This document shows positions 29,972-36,886 of a stretch of 62,482 nt of DNA, one piece after another (position 1 is the first letter of the stretch; the number at the start of each line of letters is the position of its first letter). The notes beneath the pieces were generated by a model. It had not been told where the DNA came from, ran no database searches, and saw only the letters and a list, made by a program, of their open reading frames with translations. The DNA lies in IMG/VR virus record IMGVR_UViG_3300044819_000092, positions 1 to 62,482 of that record; one strand, written 5' to 3'. Both the position numbers and the translations under genes were made by a program. The DNA comes from a virus.

Positions 29972-30921
29972 CGGTTCACCTCCGGTGCGTTCCAGGTTTC
30001 GGGTGGGGCTTCGAGGAAGGCGGCGATGGCGTTGAGACGAACCCGGGCGGTGGCCACCCGAGCCCGAGCCGCGCGCGTGCCGAGCCCGAGGACGGACGAC
30101 GCATCGGCCACGGCGCGAACCGTGGCGGCGTACGCCAGCACCTTCTCGGCGTCGGGGAGGAGCGCCGCGAGCCGGGTGGCCTCGTCGGCCGCGCGCTTGG
30201 CCTCGGCCTCCTCGGCCTCGAGCGCCGCGACCCGGAGCCGCTCGGCCTCGGCGGTGGCGGCCTGCTTCGCCTCGAGCTCCCGGGCAGCGCCCTCGATCTC
30301 CTCGGCGAGCTGGCGGGCCTGCTCCTCGATCCGGCGTCGCTCGACGGCGAGGGCCTGCTCGGCCCGACGGTTCTTCTCGTCCACCTCCCGCTGGGCCGCC
30401 CGTGCCGCCGCCTGCTCGTCCTCGAACACCTTGCGCTCGGCCGCGATGCGAGCCCGCTCGACCGCGAGCCGTGCGTCCTCGGCCTCCCGCTCGGCCTTGA
30501 GCCTGGCCTCCTCCGCTTCGCGCTCGGCCTTGACCTTCGCCTGCAGGGCCAGGAACTCCGCCTGCTCGGCTTCGCGCTTGAGCCGGGCCTTCTCATCGTC
30601 GACGATCTGCTTCTTCACCTGCAGCGGCAGCTCGATGCCCTGGATGAGCGCGGTGAGATCCTTGGCCACGCCGTCGACCTTGCGGCCCCATTCGAGCGCG
30701 TCCGCTTTCAACTCCTTGCGTCGTTTCTCGACCGCGGTGCGGGTGGTCCGGCAGTGCGCGATGGCGAGCCGGACTTCCTCGTACCCCTCGGGGGTGGTGG
30801 CCTCGAGCGAGGCGTAGATCTGCCGGGTGGCCTCGATGTCGGCCTCGGTGACGTCGTATTCGACGGGCCTGTCAGAGACCGGGGCGCGGAGGGCGGTGAC
30901 CGTGGTGCGTGCCTGGTTCAT
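29968..30921 (-). CDS. Coiled-coil phage protein (DUF1351-like)
   Basis: In this 317-residue protein, after a short N-terminal domain (DRPVEYDVTEADIEATRQIY, then EKRRKELKADALEWGRKVDG), residues about 105-240 are a long Glu/Ala/Arg coiled coil, then a short C-terminal domain. The arrangement matches DUF1351-like proteins that precede phage recombination genes. First gene of the operon; an inverted operator-like repeat lies just before its ATG. Confidence 0.7.
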   Translation of the reverse strand: MNQARTTVTALRAPVSDRPVEYDVTEADIEATRQIYASLEATTPEGYEEVRLAIAHCRTTRTAVEKRRKELKADALEWGRKVDGVAKDLTALIQGIELPLQVKKQIVDDEKARLKREAEQAEFLALQAKVKAEREAEEARLKAEREAEDARLAVERARIAAERKVFEDEQAAARAAQREVDEKNRRAEQALAVERRRIEEQARQLAEEIEGAARELEAKQAATAEAERLRVAALEAEEAEAKRAADEATRLAALLPDAEKVLAYAATVRAVADASSVLGLGTRAARARVATARVRLNAIAAFLEAPPETWNAPEVNR

Positions 30922-30933
30922 TCATAGACGTTA

Positions 30934-30970
30934 ACCAATGGACGAACGGCAAGCAATGGTGTTTTTCGTC
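30934..30970. promoter_or_regulatory. Inverted operator repeat upstream of the recombination operon
   Basis: CAATGGACGAACGG on the plus strand and its mirror TTTCGTCTATTG about 22 bases away form an interrupted dyad in the 56-base gap before the ATG at 30921. CATAGACGTTAAC at 30923 may be a third half-site. The same half-site is at 434-446. The neighbouring gene at 30978 encodes a helix-turn-helix protein, the natural candidate to bind here. Confidence 0.55.
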
Positions 30971-30977
30971 TATTGAC

Positions 30978-31478
30978 TTAGCGATCCCAGGTCGACTCGG
31001 GGACGAGGAACGGGGCCCGCGCGAGCAGGGCACGCTTGTCGGCCGGCGGCTTGGACTTCACGCCCCACGACTTCGCGGTGGAGTACGGTACGTGAAAATG
31101 AGCAGCAATCGCGAAGATCGAGAGGCCAGAGTTTTTCGCGGCCACGGCCATCGGGCGCTTCAGCTTCTTGATCGTTCGTCCTCGGCGGAGCGTCGGCTCG
31201 GTGCTCGGGGCTTCCATCTTTCGTCCTATGCTGCCACCATGGACGACGGATGACAAGGACGACGTCGACGGCTTCGGGATCGGGTACTCGGGCTCGAGCT
31301 TGGGCCAGGTGGAGACGGGGACGCCGAGCTCTACTCTCACGGCCTCGGCGAAGGCCCGAGAGACGGGCGCCTTGCCGGCAAGCATCGAGCGCACCCACTT
31401 CGGATCGACGTCGCGCTCATCCCACCATGCGTCGAAGATTGCATCGAACAGAACGTGGGGCGCCACTTGCGCCACCAT
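30978..31478 (-). CDS. Putative phage repressor with two helix-turn-helix-like segments
   Basis: In this 166-residue protein the C-terminal SGLSIFAIAAHFHVPYSTAK is a good helix-turn-helix. The N-terminal part (DPKWVRSMLAGKAPVSRAFA) resembles a second Cro-like one. It reads towards the recombination operon with the dyad operator immediately downstream of its stop. The ATG at 31478 overlaps the ATG of the divergent RuvC-like gene; no ribosome-binding site is obvious, so an internal start is possible. Best candidate in the window for the lysogeny repressor. Confidence 0.6.
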   Translation of the reverse strand: MVAQVAPHVLFDAIFDAWWDERDVDPKWVRSMLAGKAPVSRAFAEAVRVELGVPVSTWPKLEPEYPIPKPSTSSLSSVVHGGSIGRKMEAPSTEPTLRRGRTIKKLKRPMAVAAKNSGLSIFAIAAHFHVPYSTAKSWGVKSKPPADKRALLARAPFLVPESTWDR

Positions 31479-31986
31479 GCACGGGGCCGAGCCCCGCCGT
31501 CAAGTGATCGTCCTCGGTGTCGACCCGGGATCCATCCGCCTCGGCTACGGAGTGGTCCGTACCGTCGGGCAGCGCTTGCACTACCTCGACTGCGGGGTCA
31601 TCTCGGCCCCGGCGGGATGGTCGCTCGAAAGGCGGCTCGCGGAGATCGGCCAGGGCCTGGAGGACGCGGTCTCCGAAGCGGTGGAGGCGGCTGATCCTGG
31701 GGAGCTGTGCCTGGCCGCGATCGAGGCTGGATACGCCGAGGGCCCAGGGGTCCTGGCGCTGTCGGCCGCGCGCGGGGTGGCGATGTTCATCCTTTACCGG
31801 CAGCTCGGGGTGGAGATCCGGGCGTACGCTCCCTCGACGGTGAAGCTCGCCGCCACCGGCCACGGCAACGCCGACAAGTCGCTCGTGTCCCGGATGGTGA
31901 AGCTGCGGCTCGGGATGAAGACGGAGCCCGGGCCCGACGAGGGGGACGCGCTCGCCATCGCCATCTGTCGGGCCTGCGAGCCGTAG
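31477..31986 (+). CDS. RuvC-type Holliday-junction resolvase
   Basis: This is a 169-residue protein. IVLGVDPGSIRLGYGVV carries the first catalytic Asp (Asp16) in the canonical RuvC D-P-G context; LAAIEAGYAEGPGVLALS gives the second carboxylate; GHGNADKSLVSRMVK and PDEGDALAIAIC are also diagnostic. It should cut four-way junctions, for example clearing DNA before packaging. A GTG at 31504 is an alternative start and would avoid the overlap with the divergent repressor gene. Confidence 0.85.
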   Translation: MHGAEPRRQVIVLGVDPGSIRLGYGVVRTVGQRLHYLDCGVISAPAGWSLERRLAEIGQGLEDAVSEAVEAADPGELCLAAIEAGYAEGPGVLALSAARGVAMFILYRQLGVEIRAYAPSTVKLAATGHGNADKSLVSRMVKLRLGMKTEPGPDEGDALAIAICRACEP

Positions 31987-32002
31987 GTGGTACGCTCGTC
32001 CC

Positions 32003-32161
32003 ATGCCCATCCCCTTCGTCCCCCTCGCGGTCCTCATCGTCGGGCTCCTCATGTGGGCCTTGAGCGCGAACGTTCGAGTCCAGGAGATGGGCCGGATCGC
32101 CTACGCGGTCGGGCTCTTCTTCGCCGTCGCGGTGGTCGCGCGGGCGCTGCTGCACGTCTAG
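32003..32161 (+). CDS. Small two-helix membrane protein
   Basis: A 52-residue frame with two hydrophobic helices (FVPLAVLIVGLLMWAL and AYAVGLFFAVAVVARALL) joined by NVRVQEMGRI. The layout matches a small membrane protein family common in temperate phages near lysis or resolvase genes. It starts 17 bases after the RuvC-like stop and ends two bases before the convergent endolysin stop. Function unknown. Confidence 0.65.
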   Translation: MPIPFVPLAVLIVGLLMWALSANVRVQEMGRIAYAVGLFFAVAVVARALLHV

Positions 32162-32163
32162 GC

Positions 32164-32757
32164 CTACGCCGTCGCGCCGCCCTCGATCTGATCTCTGCAC
32201 CAGTCGTTCCGCTCGGCCCGGACGCCCGCCCTGTGGCTCTCGCGTGCGGCGGTCTTGAAGTCGCGCCGGTCGATGGCCGCGCGGAAGTCCACGAACGTGT
32301 GCAGGGTCCCGAGCCCCATGTTCCAATCCATATCCACGCAGCCGTACTGCACGCCGTCGGGCAGCATGTCGAACCCCTGGAAGAGCCGCCGGAGCCCGGG
32401 CAAGCAGTCCTCCTCGAGCCGGACGAGCGCGAGCTCGTCGATGGCATCGTCATCGAGGTAGAGCTGGGCCGCGTGGCCCTGGTAGTGAGCGGCCAGGAAC
32501 CCTGGCTTCATGGCGCGGACCCGGTTCCAGTCGGCCTGGATCTCGTCGAGGGTCGCGGGGCGCACGGCCTCGCCCGGGTTGCCGGACGAGAGCATGAACG
32601 GCAGCGCCTGGGCGGCGGCCAGGCTCGGCAGGAGGCAGCCGATCCCGATGGTGACGTTGGGGGTGGGGACGCCGCCCTTCTTGGCGGTGTCGAGGTAGAG
32701 GTGCCGGATGCGGTCCTCCCACTTCTCGAGCGCGGAGAGGAATTGCTCGGGCCTCAT
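32164..32757 (-). CDS. Putative endolysin (lysozyme-like)
   Basis: In this 197-residue protein, EKWEDRIRHLYLDTAKKG then PNVTIGIGCLLPS places a Glu, an Asp/Thr and the TIGIG strand as in T4-type (GH24-like) lysozymes. DMDWNMGLGTLHTFVDF and DFKTAARESHRAG, then RNDWCRDQI, match the helical second lobe. No signal peptide, so release depends on a holin, probably the next gene upstream. Last gene of the lysis unit. Confidence 0.7.
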   Translation of the reverse strand: MRPEQFLSALEKWEDRIRHLYLDTAKKGGVPTPNVTIGIGCLLPSLAAAQALPFMLSSGNPGEAVRPATLDEIQADWNRVRAMKPGFLAAHYQGHAAQLYLDDDAIDELALVRLEEDCLPGLRRLFQGFDMLPDGVQYGCVDMDWNMGLGTLHTFVDFRAAIDRRDFKTAARESHRAGVRAERNDWCRDQIEGGATA

Positions 32758-33176
32758 GACTTCGGCCTTTCGTTGAGGGTGGTGACGGAGTCCGTCCCGG
32801 CCTTCGGTGGATCGGGCACGGGGGCTCTCGGCTCGTCAGGTGGGAAGAGCGGTGGCGCGAGCGGCTGCCCGCCGTTGTACGGCAAGGGGGACGCCTTGAG
32901 GAGCTGGTGGCCCACGATGGAGGCGCCCCCTGAGAAGACCGCCCCGAACACGATGTTGCCGACCACGTTCCAGGTGTCCTTGCCGATGGCCGGCGCCGCC
33001 GACATGAGGCCCGAGAGGATCATGGCCGGCAGGGCCTGCAGGATCTCGTTCTTGCGGGTGACCGCGTCCCAGCTGGCGATCGAGATCTTGCGCCAGCCAT
33101 AGATGAGCCCGCCGGCGATGGCGCTGATCATCGCGTAGACGAGCTTCGGATCGAGCGACTGCAGAAAATGGATCAT
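32754..33176 (-). CDS. Putative holin or lysis membrane protein
   Basis: In this 140-residue protein, hydrophobic segments at about 14-28 (YAMISAIAGGLIYGW), 51-65 (AMILSGLMSAAPAIG) and 71-89 (VVGNIVFGAVFSGGASIVG) are followed by a Pro-rich cytoplasmic tail. Overlaps the endolysin start by ATGA. Holin is inferred from topology and neighbour; no family recognised. Confidence 0.6.
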   Translation of the reverse strand: MIHFLQSLDPKLVYAMISAIAGGLIYGWRKISIASWDAVTRKNEILQALPAMILSGLMSAAPAIGKDTWNVVGNIVFGAVFSGGASIVGHQLLKASPLPYNGGQPLAPPLFPPDEPRAPVPDPPKAGTDSVTTLNERPKS

Positions 33177-33631
33177 GGGGGATCTCCTTCGGGCTCGGCC
33201 GGTGGCGCGTCCGCGGTCGGCTTCGGTTTCGGCTTCTTGGCCTTCGGCTGGGGGCGCGCCGCGAGCGCGATCTCGAGCGCCCGAGCGACGTCGGCCTGGG
33301 CCTGCTTGCTGAGGCCATCTTTCCGGATCCCCTGCCGCAACTCGGTGAGGCGGGTCTCGAGCGCGACGACCCGAGCGGTGAGCCGGGTCTCTCGCTCGGT
33401 CGCGGCCTTGGTGGTCTCGACCCCCACGAACTTGACCACCCCGCCGAGGCTGAGGCCCGAGGCCATGATGATGGTGAGGATGGAGCGCTGCCACTGGGGC
33501 AATCCCGCGAGCAGCTCGGCCACGGGGCCGCGCTTGAGGTTCGGGACCGAGTGATCCTCGGGCGGAGGTGGCGCCTGCTCCTCGCGGCGGACGACCCGGT
33601 AGGGACGGCTCCTGTCCCTGTAGTCGACCAT
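33173..33631 (-). CDS. Single-pass membrane protein of the lysis unit
   Basis: In this 152-residue protein a charged, Pro-rich N-terminus leads to one transmembrane helix (about 48-66, SILTIIMASGLSLGGVV), a coiled coil (TERETRLTARVVALETRLTE) and a Lys/Pro-rich tail. The shape suits an inner-membrane spanin subunit, though a holin regulator is as likely. Overlaps neighbours on both sides. Confidence 0.55.
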   Translation of the reverse strand: MVDYRDRSRPYRVVRREEQAPPPPEDHSVPNLKRGPVAELLAGLPQWQRSILTIIMASGLSLGGVVKFVGVETTKAATERETRLTARVVALETRLTELRQGIRKDGLSKQAQADVARALEIALAARPQPKAKKPKPKPTADAPPAEPEGDPP

Positions 33632-34008
33632 CACGGCCTGTCGCTTTGGCCGACCGCTCGCAGGGGTGGCGGTGCCGCGTGCGGGCCTGGGCCCCGGGGG
33701 GCGGGCCTCGCCCATATCTCGAGCTTGCGGGTGGAGGGTGACCACGCGAAGGTGAGCTCGACGTCCCGGTGGTCCACCTCCATCGCATCGAGGATCCGGT
33801 CGACCTGCTTGCGCATCCCCTGGGCGTCGCGGATCCAGTCCCCCGGCGCGCCCGTGACCTCGGCATTCACGCGGCGCTGGAACTCCGGGCTCGAGCACGC
33901 CACGAGCACTGCGTTGGCGCGGGAGACGAGGTCGGGCCGCGCGCCCCGCTCGGCGCCGTCAGAGGCGCGGCGGGCTTGCCGCCTGCGCTTCTTGCCCGGC
34001 TTTCCCAT
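33631..34008 (-). CDS. Hypothetical protein, first gene of the lysis unit
   Basis: This 125-residue protein has a very basic start (MGKPGKKRRRQARRASDG), a helical middle (EFQRRVNAEVTG, GMRKQVDRILDAMEVDHRD) and a Pro-rich tail. The late-promoter-like motif lies 29 bases before its ATG. No family recognised. Confidence 0.6.
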   Translation of the reverse strand: MGKPGKKRRRQARRASDGAERGARPDLVSRANAVLVACSSPEFQRRVNAEVTGAPGDWIRDAQGMRKQVDRILDAMEVDHRDVELTFAWSPSTRKLEIWARPAPRGPGPHAAPPPLRAVGQSDRP

Positions 34009-34037
34009 GGCCCGATCATGGGGCCCGGGGGGACCGC

Positions 34038-34049
34038 CCTCAAAAACCC
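34038..34049 (-). promoter_or_regulatory. Late-promoter-like motif, site 2 (GGGTTTTTGAGG)
   Basis: CCGGGTTTTTGAGGG on the minus strand ends 29 bases before the ATG at 34008. The GGCTAGCC palindrome lies immediately upstream (34051-34058). Drives the lysis unit, by inference. Confidence 0.6.
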
Positions 34050-34060
34050 GGGCTAGCCGG

Positions 34061-35041
34061 TCAGAGCAGGACGTCGCCCGGCCAGGTGTTCGCGCGGACG
34101 TCCACGGGGCCGATGCGGACCCGCGAGTCGCCGGTGTTCGACCATTGCTGAAAGAACGGCGTCGGCTGGCGGATCATGATGGCGACGTTGGCGACGATGG
34201 CCCCGTTGGCGTAGACGATGGCGCGCGCGGTCCCGTCGTCCGAGGCGTTGGCGCCGATGCGCTCGATCCGGAAGCGGGTGAGGTTGCCCGAGGTGGCAGA
34301 GATGCCGGTGTCGACGTAGGCCACAGCGCCGGCCGCGACCTTGGTGTAGACCTGCCAGTTGGCCAGGGAGCCCGGCTTGACGATGGCGACGGCCTCGGGC
34401 ACCTGGGCGGTGAAGGGCCCTGACCCAGAGCCCGAGCCGTTGAGCGCGAGCCCGAACGCCTGCTCGGACTGGCCGGAGTTCGGGAGGTTCGAGTACACGT
34501 CGAACTGCATCGAGATGGCGATGTCGGCGTCGGTCGCTCCGCCTGCGATATTGACCGCCGTCACCGGGCCCGCGGCCTCGACGTTGGTGAGCCCTCCGCC
34601 CGAGCCGTTCCCGGCGTCGAGCTCCAGGCACCCGATGGCGCCCACCCATGCCGGCACCACGATCCCGGCGGTGGTGATCCGGTAGATCCACCGGCCGAAG
34701 AGGGCACCTGCACCGGGCGCCGTCGGATAGGTGAAGTAGTGGCTCCAGTCCTCCTGCCAGGCGACGAGCTTGCCGGCCGGGAACCCGAGGTGGTCCACCG
34801 CAAAGCGCCCCTGGCCGTTCGCATCTTTGAACTGCTTGATGGCCTGGATCCACGCGGACGCCTTCGCCTTCGGGACTTTCTCCCAGGCGATGTAGTCGGC
34901 GAGGACCTGGAACGCTTGCATCACGGAGGCCGCGGTGGCCGGATCCCCCGACGCCGGCAAGGTGAGGATCGGCAAGGCTGCTGGATCGGGCGCGGTGGCC
35001 GGCGTGTGAGCCGAGACGGGGTTGCCGGTGTACGTGGACAT
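34061..35041 (-). CDS. Putative tail-tip or receptor-binding protein
   Basis: In this 326-residue protein, after a Pro/Ala-rich lead and a helical segment (ASVMQAFQVLADYIAWEKV), the rest is beta-rich with repeated Gly/Ser/Asn turns (LELDAGNGSGGGLTNVEAAG, MQFDVYSNLPNSGQSEQAFG). This resembles a jelly-roll or galectin-like head of a fibre. It is the last structural gene, downstream of the baseplate genes, where Mu-like phages place fibres. It has its own promoter-like motif at 35073. Confidence 0.6.
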   Translation of the reverse strand: MSTYTGNPVSAHTPATAPDPAALPILTLPASGDPATAASVMQAFQVLADYIAWEKVPKAKASAWIQAIKQFKDANGQGRFAVDHLGFPAGKLVAWQEDWSHYFTYPTAPGAGALFGRWIYRITTAGIVVPAWVGAIGCLELDAGNGSGGGLTNVEAAGPVTAVNIAGGATDADIAISMQFDVYSNLPNSGQSEQAFGLALNGSGSGSGPFTAQVPEAVAIVKPGSLANWQVYTKVAAGAVAYVDTGISATSGNLTRFRIERIGANASDDGTARAIVYANGAIVANVAIMIRQPTPFFQQWSNTGDSRVRIGPVDVRANTWPGDVLL

Positions 35042-35072
35042 GGCGCGATCCTCGCCCGGGTCCGGGCCCGCA

Positions 35073-35086
35073 CCAACTTCGGGCTC
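35073..35086 (-). promoter_or_regulatory. Late-promoter-like motif, variant, site 3 (GAGCCCGAAGTTGG)
   Basis: Ends 31 bases before the ATG at 35041. The same 14 bases occur at 38411-38424, also 31 bases before a start. Ending (A)GTTGG may correspond to TTTGAGG of the major form. Confidence 0.5.
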
Positions 35087-35087
35087 C

Positions 35088-35780
35088 TCAGAGCGGCGGG
35101 ATGTCGCGCACGATGCCGGTGGTGATCCCGTCGGCCCAGAGCCTGCCGGAGGCGTCCCAGGCCGCGCCGAACGGCCAGTCCCAAAACGGCCCCGTCACGA
35201 AGATCTTCGCCCCCATGTACCTGGCCTTGGCCGGCGCCCAGCTCCTCACCAGCTGATCGAGCTCGAGCGCGAGCGGCGAGCCGACGGTGAGCCCGGCGAC
35301 GTCCGCGCCGAAGACGATCCCGAACTGGTTCCAGATCTCCGGCCCCTGGGTGTTGAAGGTCCACCCGTTGTGCTCGCGGATGGTCACGACGCCCGAGTCC
35401 AGGTAGCTGTAGAGCTTGGTCCGCTGGATGATGACGGCCCCGGCGGCGAGGCCCACCGGCAGGCCCGCGCGCGCGAGCGCGAAGAGGAGCCCGCCGTGGC
35501 TGCCCTTGAAGGCGTGGCCCTGCGGCCCGTCCCAGCTCGTGCGCAGGCGCTCGGCGTACTCGTCCTCGCTCTCGCCACCCGCGAGGGGCAGCCCGCGATC
35601 GGCCCCGATGAGCCCGAGCGCATCACCCGGGGCCGCGCTCGGGATGTCCGCGAGGACGGCCTGCCGGTTCATGTCGAGCTCGAGATCCTTCTCGGCGCCG
35701 AGGGTGGACGTGAGGGCAGACCCGTTCTTGCCTTGCAGGAACCCCGGCGCGAGCTTCTTCTCGTAGTCCGCGTAGCTCAT
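35088..35780 (-). CDS. Baseplate/tail protein I-like
   Basis: In this 230-residue protein, the N-terminal YEKKLAPGFLQGKNGSALTS and central GESEDEYAERLRTSW are characteristic of the Mu/P2-type protein that follows baseplate J (P2 gpI or Mu gp48 position). The C-terminal part is Trp/Gly-rich (FVTGPFWDWPFGAAWD). It probably links the baseplate wedge to the fibre. ATGA overlap with the upstream J gene. Confidence 0.7.
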   Translation of the reverse strand: MSYADYEKKLAPGFLQGKNGSALTSTLGAEKDLELDMNRQAVLADIPSAAPGDALGLIGADRGLPLAGGESEDEYAERLRTSWDGPQGHAFKGSHGGLLFALARAGLPVGLAAGAVIIQRTKLYSYLDSGVVTIREHNGWTFNTQGPEIWNQFGIVFGADVAGLTVGSPLALELDQLVRSWAPAKARYMGAKIFVTGPFWDWPFGAAWDASGRLWADGITTGIVRDIPPL

Positions 35781-36886
35781 ACCGAAACCCAGGTGAGGAG
35801 CGCCCCGAGCCCGGCAGGATTCGGCGTCGCGACATCGCCGGAGGCCAAGGTCACGTCGTCGGGCCCGCCATCGAGGGTGACGCCGGTGAAGTCGACGGCG
35901 CCCGCGTCCATCACGGCCTTGAGGAGCTGCGACAGGTACACGATGCCTCCGATCTGGGTCAGGCCGAGGTACGCAACCCAGGCGGCATCGGCAGCCGCCG
36001 AGACCGTCGCCTGAAGCCCGGCCCGGACCGTCACGGTGCCGCCCGGCAAGACCACGTGAGCGCTCGCGGTCGAGGTGAGGATGTAATCGGTGATCGGCGC
36101 CCGCTCGGCGATGTAGGCCCTGACGGCGACGACGGCGTCGCCAGAGACAACGCCCCCGGCCCCGCCGATGGTCACGAGGACGCCGCCCGGGAACCCGATC
36201 GGATCGAGCCGGACCCGGGTCACCTCCGAGCTCCCCGCCCGCGCCCACTTCTCGAGCCGGTCGGGGGTGGAGTCGTCGACCGCGGCGCTCGGCCAGCGGG
36301 CCTTGCACCTGGCGATGAGCGCGGCGTCCCCCTCCCCGTCGGCCCCGTACTGGGGGACGCCCGAGTCGACCTTGATGATCGCCCCTGTGACCGTCACGCC
36401 GGGGAGGGGAGGATCCAAGCGGGCGATGAGCCCGCGCGCGGCCCCGGGGGACTCGGCGGTGGCATCGATGGTGAGGGTCCCGCCGGCCGCCAGCGTCCCG
36501 AAGGTGGAGGCGAGGTACCGTGTTCCATCGCTTGCGACAAAGGCGTTGAGGGCGGAGATCGCATACGCGGTCCCTGGCCCCGCCTCGCGCGAGAGGGTCA
36601 CCCCCTGCTTTGCGATCTGGGCCTCGGCCCGGTCGAGCCCGTACCACCCGTGCGACAGGACGTCGAGCCACTCGCCATCAGAGCTCTCGAGCAAGGTGCC
36701 CGCGACCTGGGCGGTGATGGCGTCGAGCAGATCGGAGATGACCGCGGCCTCGAGCTCGACCAAGGTCCGCAGGCCTCCGCCAGACTCGTAGTCGGTGACG
36801 GGGAAGCCCGGCCGCTGGAGGAGCGCAATCAGCGCAGCCTTCACGCCTGCCGTGTCGGGGAAGGCGAGCAGATCCGCGGCGGTCAC
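35777..36886 (-). CDS. Baseplate J-like protein (second of two)
   Basis: In this 369-residue protein, DGEWLDVLSHGWYGLDRAEA, ARLDPPLPGVTV, EGDAALIARCKARWPSAAVD, ARAGSSEVTRVRLDPIG and VTIGGAGGVVSGDAVVAVRA match the wedge protein J (Mu gp47, P2 gpJ), which joins the hub to the periphery of the contractile-tail baseplate. GTG start joined to the stop of the other J-like gene. Confidence 0.8.
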   Translation of the reverse strand: MTAADLLAFPDTAGVKAALIALLQRPGFPVTDYESGGGLRTLVELEAAVISDLLDAITAQVAGTLLESSDGEWLDVLSHGWYGLDRAEAQIAKQGVTLSREAGPGTAYAISALNAFVASDGTRYLASTFGTLAAGGTLTIDATAESPGAARGLIARLDPPLPGVTVTGAIIKVDSGVPQYGADGEGDAALIARCKARWPSAAVDDSTPDRLEKWARAGSSEVTRVRLDPIGFPGGVLVTIGGAGGVVSGDAVVAVRAYIAERAPITDYILTSTASAHVVLPGGTVTVRAGLQATVSAAADAAWVAYLGLTQIGGIVYLSQLLKAVMDAGAVDFTGVTLDGGPDDVTLASGDVATPNPAGLGALLTWVSV

